From Nitzschia sp. pyKryTriq1 (taxonomy: Eukaryota > Bacillariophyta > Bacillariophyceae > Bacillariales > Bacillariaceae), in the NCBI GenBank assembly GCA_956465555.1, contig OY101124.1, forward strand, positions 1,488,001 through 1,552,000: a stretch of 64,000 nt of DNA, given 5' to 3'. The notes under the pieces are model-generated. The model did not search any database, was not told where the DNA came from, and saw nothing but the letters and a program-made list of their open reading frames with translations. Of this stretch, positions 62,805 to 64,000 are shown one piece after another (within the stretch, counting starts at the first letter, position 1; each line of letters starts with the position of its first letter). The position numbers were made by a program, and so were the translations under genes.

Positions 62805-63995
62805 TCATTCGGGCCTAATGTGCTGGCCATTATTGACTTCCATCCCTCTTGTTCTTAGTTCTGAGTTGTTTTCTTTGGCAGTGCCAGTGCCAGTAGTACC
62901 AGTAGTAGTATCCACTGCTTTTCTAGATCCAAATCGTCGTTTTCGTTGCTGGTACCAACTCAATGCCTCGTGCCAACAGTGAGCGTCGAAGTCTGGCCAC
63001 AACACATTGGTTATGTATAGTTCCGAATAGGCAGCATTCCATAACAAGAAATTGGAGAGCCGATGTTCTCCACTGGTACGAACAATAAGATCCGGATCCG
63101 GAATACCTGCCGTACTCAAATAGGAGGCCAGAGTCTCTTCGGTCATTTCCTCCGCCGACAATTCTCCGGCGACCACGGCAGCTGCCATTTTTTGACTGGC
63201 CTGCAAGATATCTTGGCGGCCTCCATAATTAATGGCTAAACAGACCGTCAACCGATTGTTGTTGCTGTTGCTGCTGCTGCTGCTGTTTTCGTTGTTGGAG
63301 GTCGTCCTAATGTGCTGGTCCTGCTGGTGCTGCTCCTGCTGCTGCTGCTGCCTCGTCTGACTTTGCTGGTCGGTCAGCTTTTGTAGTTGTTGCAATATCG
63401 TCCGTAATCCTAATGGTATTCGGTCATCTTCCAAATCCCCAAGAATCCGTAATTGAATCATCAATGACGATGACGACGATGATTTTTGAAGTAACCGTGG
63501 CACTAGATTCCGTGCCGTTTGTTCCATAACTCGAAAGATTTCTTGAATTTCGTGACGGGGTCGTTTCCAATTTTCCGTGGAAAATCCATACAGAGTACAA
63601 TAGGCAATACCATCCTCTCGCAAGTATTCCAACAAATCCACCAATCGATCGGCCCCCATCCAATGACCTTGGGACGTCGAGCAATTGTTTTGTTTCGCCC
63701 AACGAGAATTTCCATCGCAAATAAACGCCACGTGTCGAGGAATATCATCATCATCACGAGTAATAGTACTACCGGTAGGACAAGAACTACTACTACTGCT
63801 AGTAGTAGTAGCGTAGGAGGAGATGGATTCCGAGGAGGAGGAGGAGGAGGAGGAGGAGGAGAATGATTCGTCGTCGTCGTCACCTTCAAGACTGTTGGAA
63901 TGATGGGTGGCGTGTATCGTGCTGTATGGAAAAAGGAACCGGGGTGGTGTCAAGGAAGTGCTGGTTGGAATCCAAAGATCGTATCTTTTCTGCAA
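62805..63995 (-). CDS. cis-Prenyltransferase (UPPS/DHDDS family), 5' end outside the window
   Basis: The enzyme adds isopentenyl diphosphates in cis to make polyprenyl diphosphate. Motifs in order: HVAFICDGNSRWAK (usual form MDGNRRWAK, with Met to Cys and Arg to Ser changes), GHWMGADRL, YGFSTENWKRP, INYGGRQDI, and DPDLIVRTSGEHRLSNFLLW followed by LWPDF. Insertions of Gln- and Ser-rich sequence lie between. The frame has no ATG before it leaves the window. The bases attatttgcag, ending at 63990, look like an intron acceptor, so the exon probably begins at 63989 and an upstream exon with the start and targeting sequence lies beyond the right edge. The C-terminal tail (VDTTTGTTGTGTAKE) is low complexity. 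Dolichol or plastid polyprenol synthesis is the likely role. Confidence 0.88.
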   Translation of the reverse strand: MQKRYDLWIPTSTSLTPPRFLFPYSTIHATHHSNSLEGDDDDESFSSSSSSSSSSESISSYATTTSSSSSSCPTGSTITRDDDDIPRHVAFICDGNSRWAKQNNCSTSQGHWMGADRLVDLLEYLREDGIAYCTLYGFSTENWKRPRHEIQEIFRVMEQTARNLVPRLLQKSSSSSSLMIQLRILGDLEDDRIPLGLRTILQQLQKLTDQQSQTRQQQQQEQHQQDQHIRTTSNNENSSSSSNSNNNRLTVCLAINYGGRQDILQASQKMAAAVVAGELSAEEMTEETLASYLSTAGIPDPDLIVRTSGEHRLSNFLLWNAAYSELYITNVLWPDFDAHCWHEALSWYQQRKRRFGSRKAVDTTTGTTGTGTAKENNSELRTRGMEVNNGQHIRPE

Positions 63996-64000
63996 ATAAT

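Noticed and set aside
1-64000. tRNA, rRNA and CRISPR search by eye
   Set aside because: No cloverleaf with B-box, no ribosomal RNA signature, and no regularly spaced direct repeats with unique spacers were found; a covariance-model scan would be decisive.

Overview
This window is nuclear DNA from a eukaryotic microalga, most likely a raphid pennate diatom. The species is not proven; the tandem duplications and Copia load would suit a Seminavis-like genome. Supporting signs are short GT-AG introns, N-terminal signal-peptide plus plastid-type presequences, a vacuolar SPX-MFS phosphate transporter, a bestrophin-like channel, and a Ty1/Copia retrotransposon. Genes are dense on both strands. Most have a single exon, or one short intron. 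The spacers are rich in short palindromes (TACCGGTA, CTAGTAG) and microsatellites. There is no operon structure, no CRISPR array and no tRNA or rRNA gene that I could recognise.

Layout, left to right. About 0.9-10.7 kb: a two-motif repeat protein, a glutamyl-endopeptidase-like S9 peptidase, a UbiE/COQ5 methyltransferase, and a minus-strand protein with glycine-zipper segments. 10.9-17.3 kb: a complete Ty1/Copia element on the minus strand, with LTRs I read as identical, a target duplication and one intact 1869-residue Gag-Pol frame. 17.8-23.6 kb: a ubiquitin-specific-protease-like protein that seems to have lost its active site, a small basic protein, and a PPTC7-like PP2C phosphatase. 23.8-28.1 kb: a six-exon bestrophin gene, which appears to need a 4-nt microexon, and a two-exon TOM1/THH1-like membrane protein. 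29.0-33.8 kb: two PDZ-array scaffold genes in tandem. 34.0-36.1 kb: a tandem pair of glyoxalase/VOC genes. 36.7-46.5 kb: a MYND-finger protein, phosphoserine phosphatase, an SPX-MFS transporter and a NYN/YacP-like protein. 46.6-47.5 kb: Copia debris and a dispersed repeat. 47.7-57.7 kb: a TBL/PC-esterase-like protein, then three tandem DUF1399 (GRDP-like) membrane proteins. 58.3-64.0 kb: a plastid-targeted unknown, a phosphoglycolate-phosphatase pseudogene, a TPR protein, and a cis-prenyltransferase that runs off the right edge.

The genes do not form one pathway. The shared theme is local duplication with divergence: the PDZ pair, the VOC pair and the DUF1399 triplet, with one young and one decayed Copia insertion. 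I rebuilt introns by eye from GT-AG sites and reading phase for the bestrophin, TOM1-like, MYND, two DUF1399 and plastid-protein genes. In each case the reading frame closes exactly, which is strong internal support, but there is no transcript evidence.
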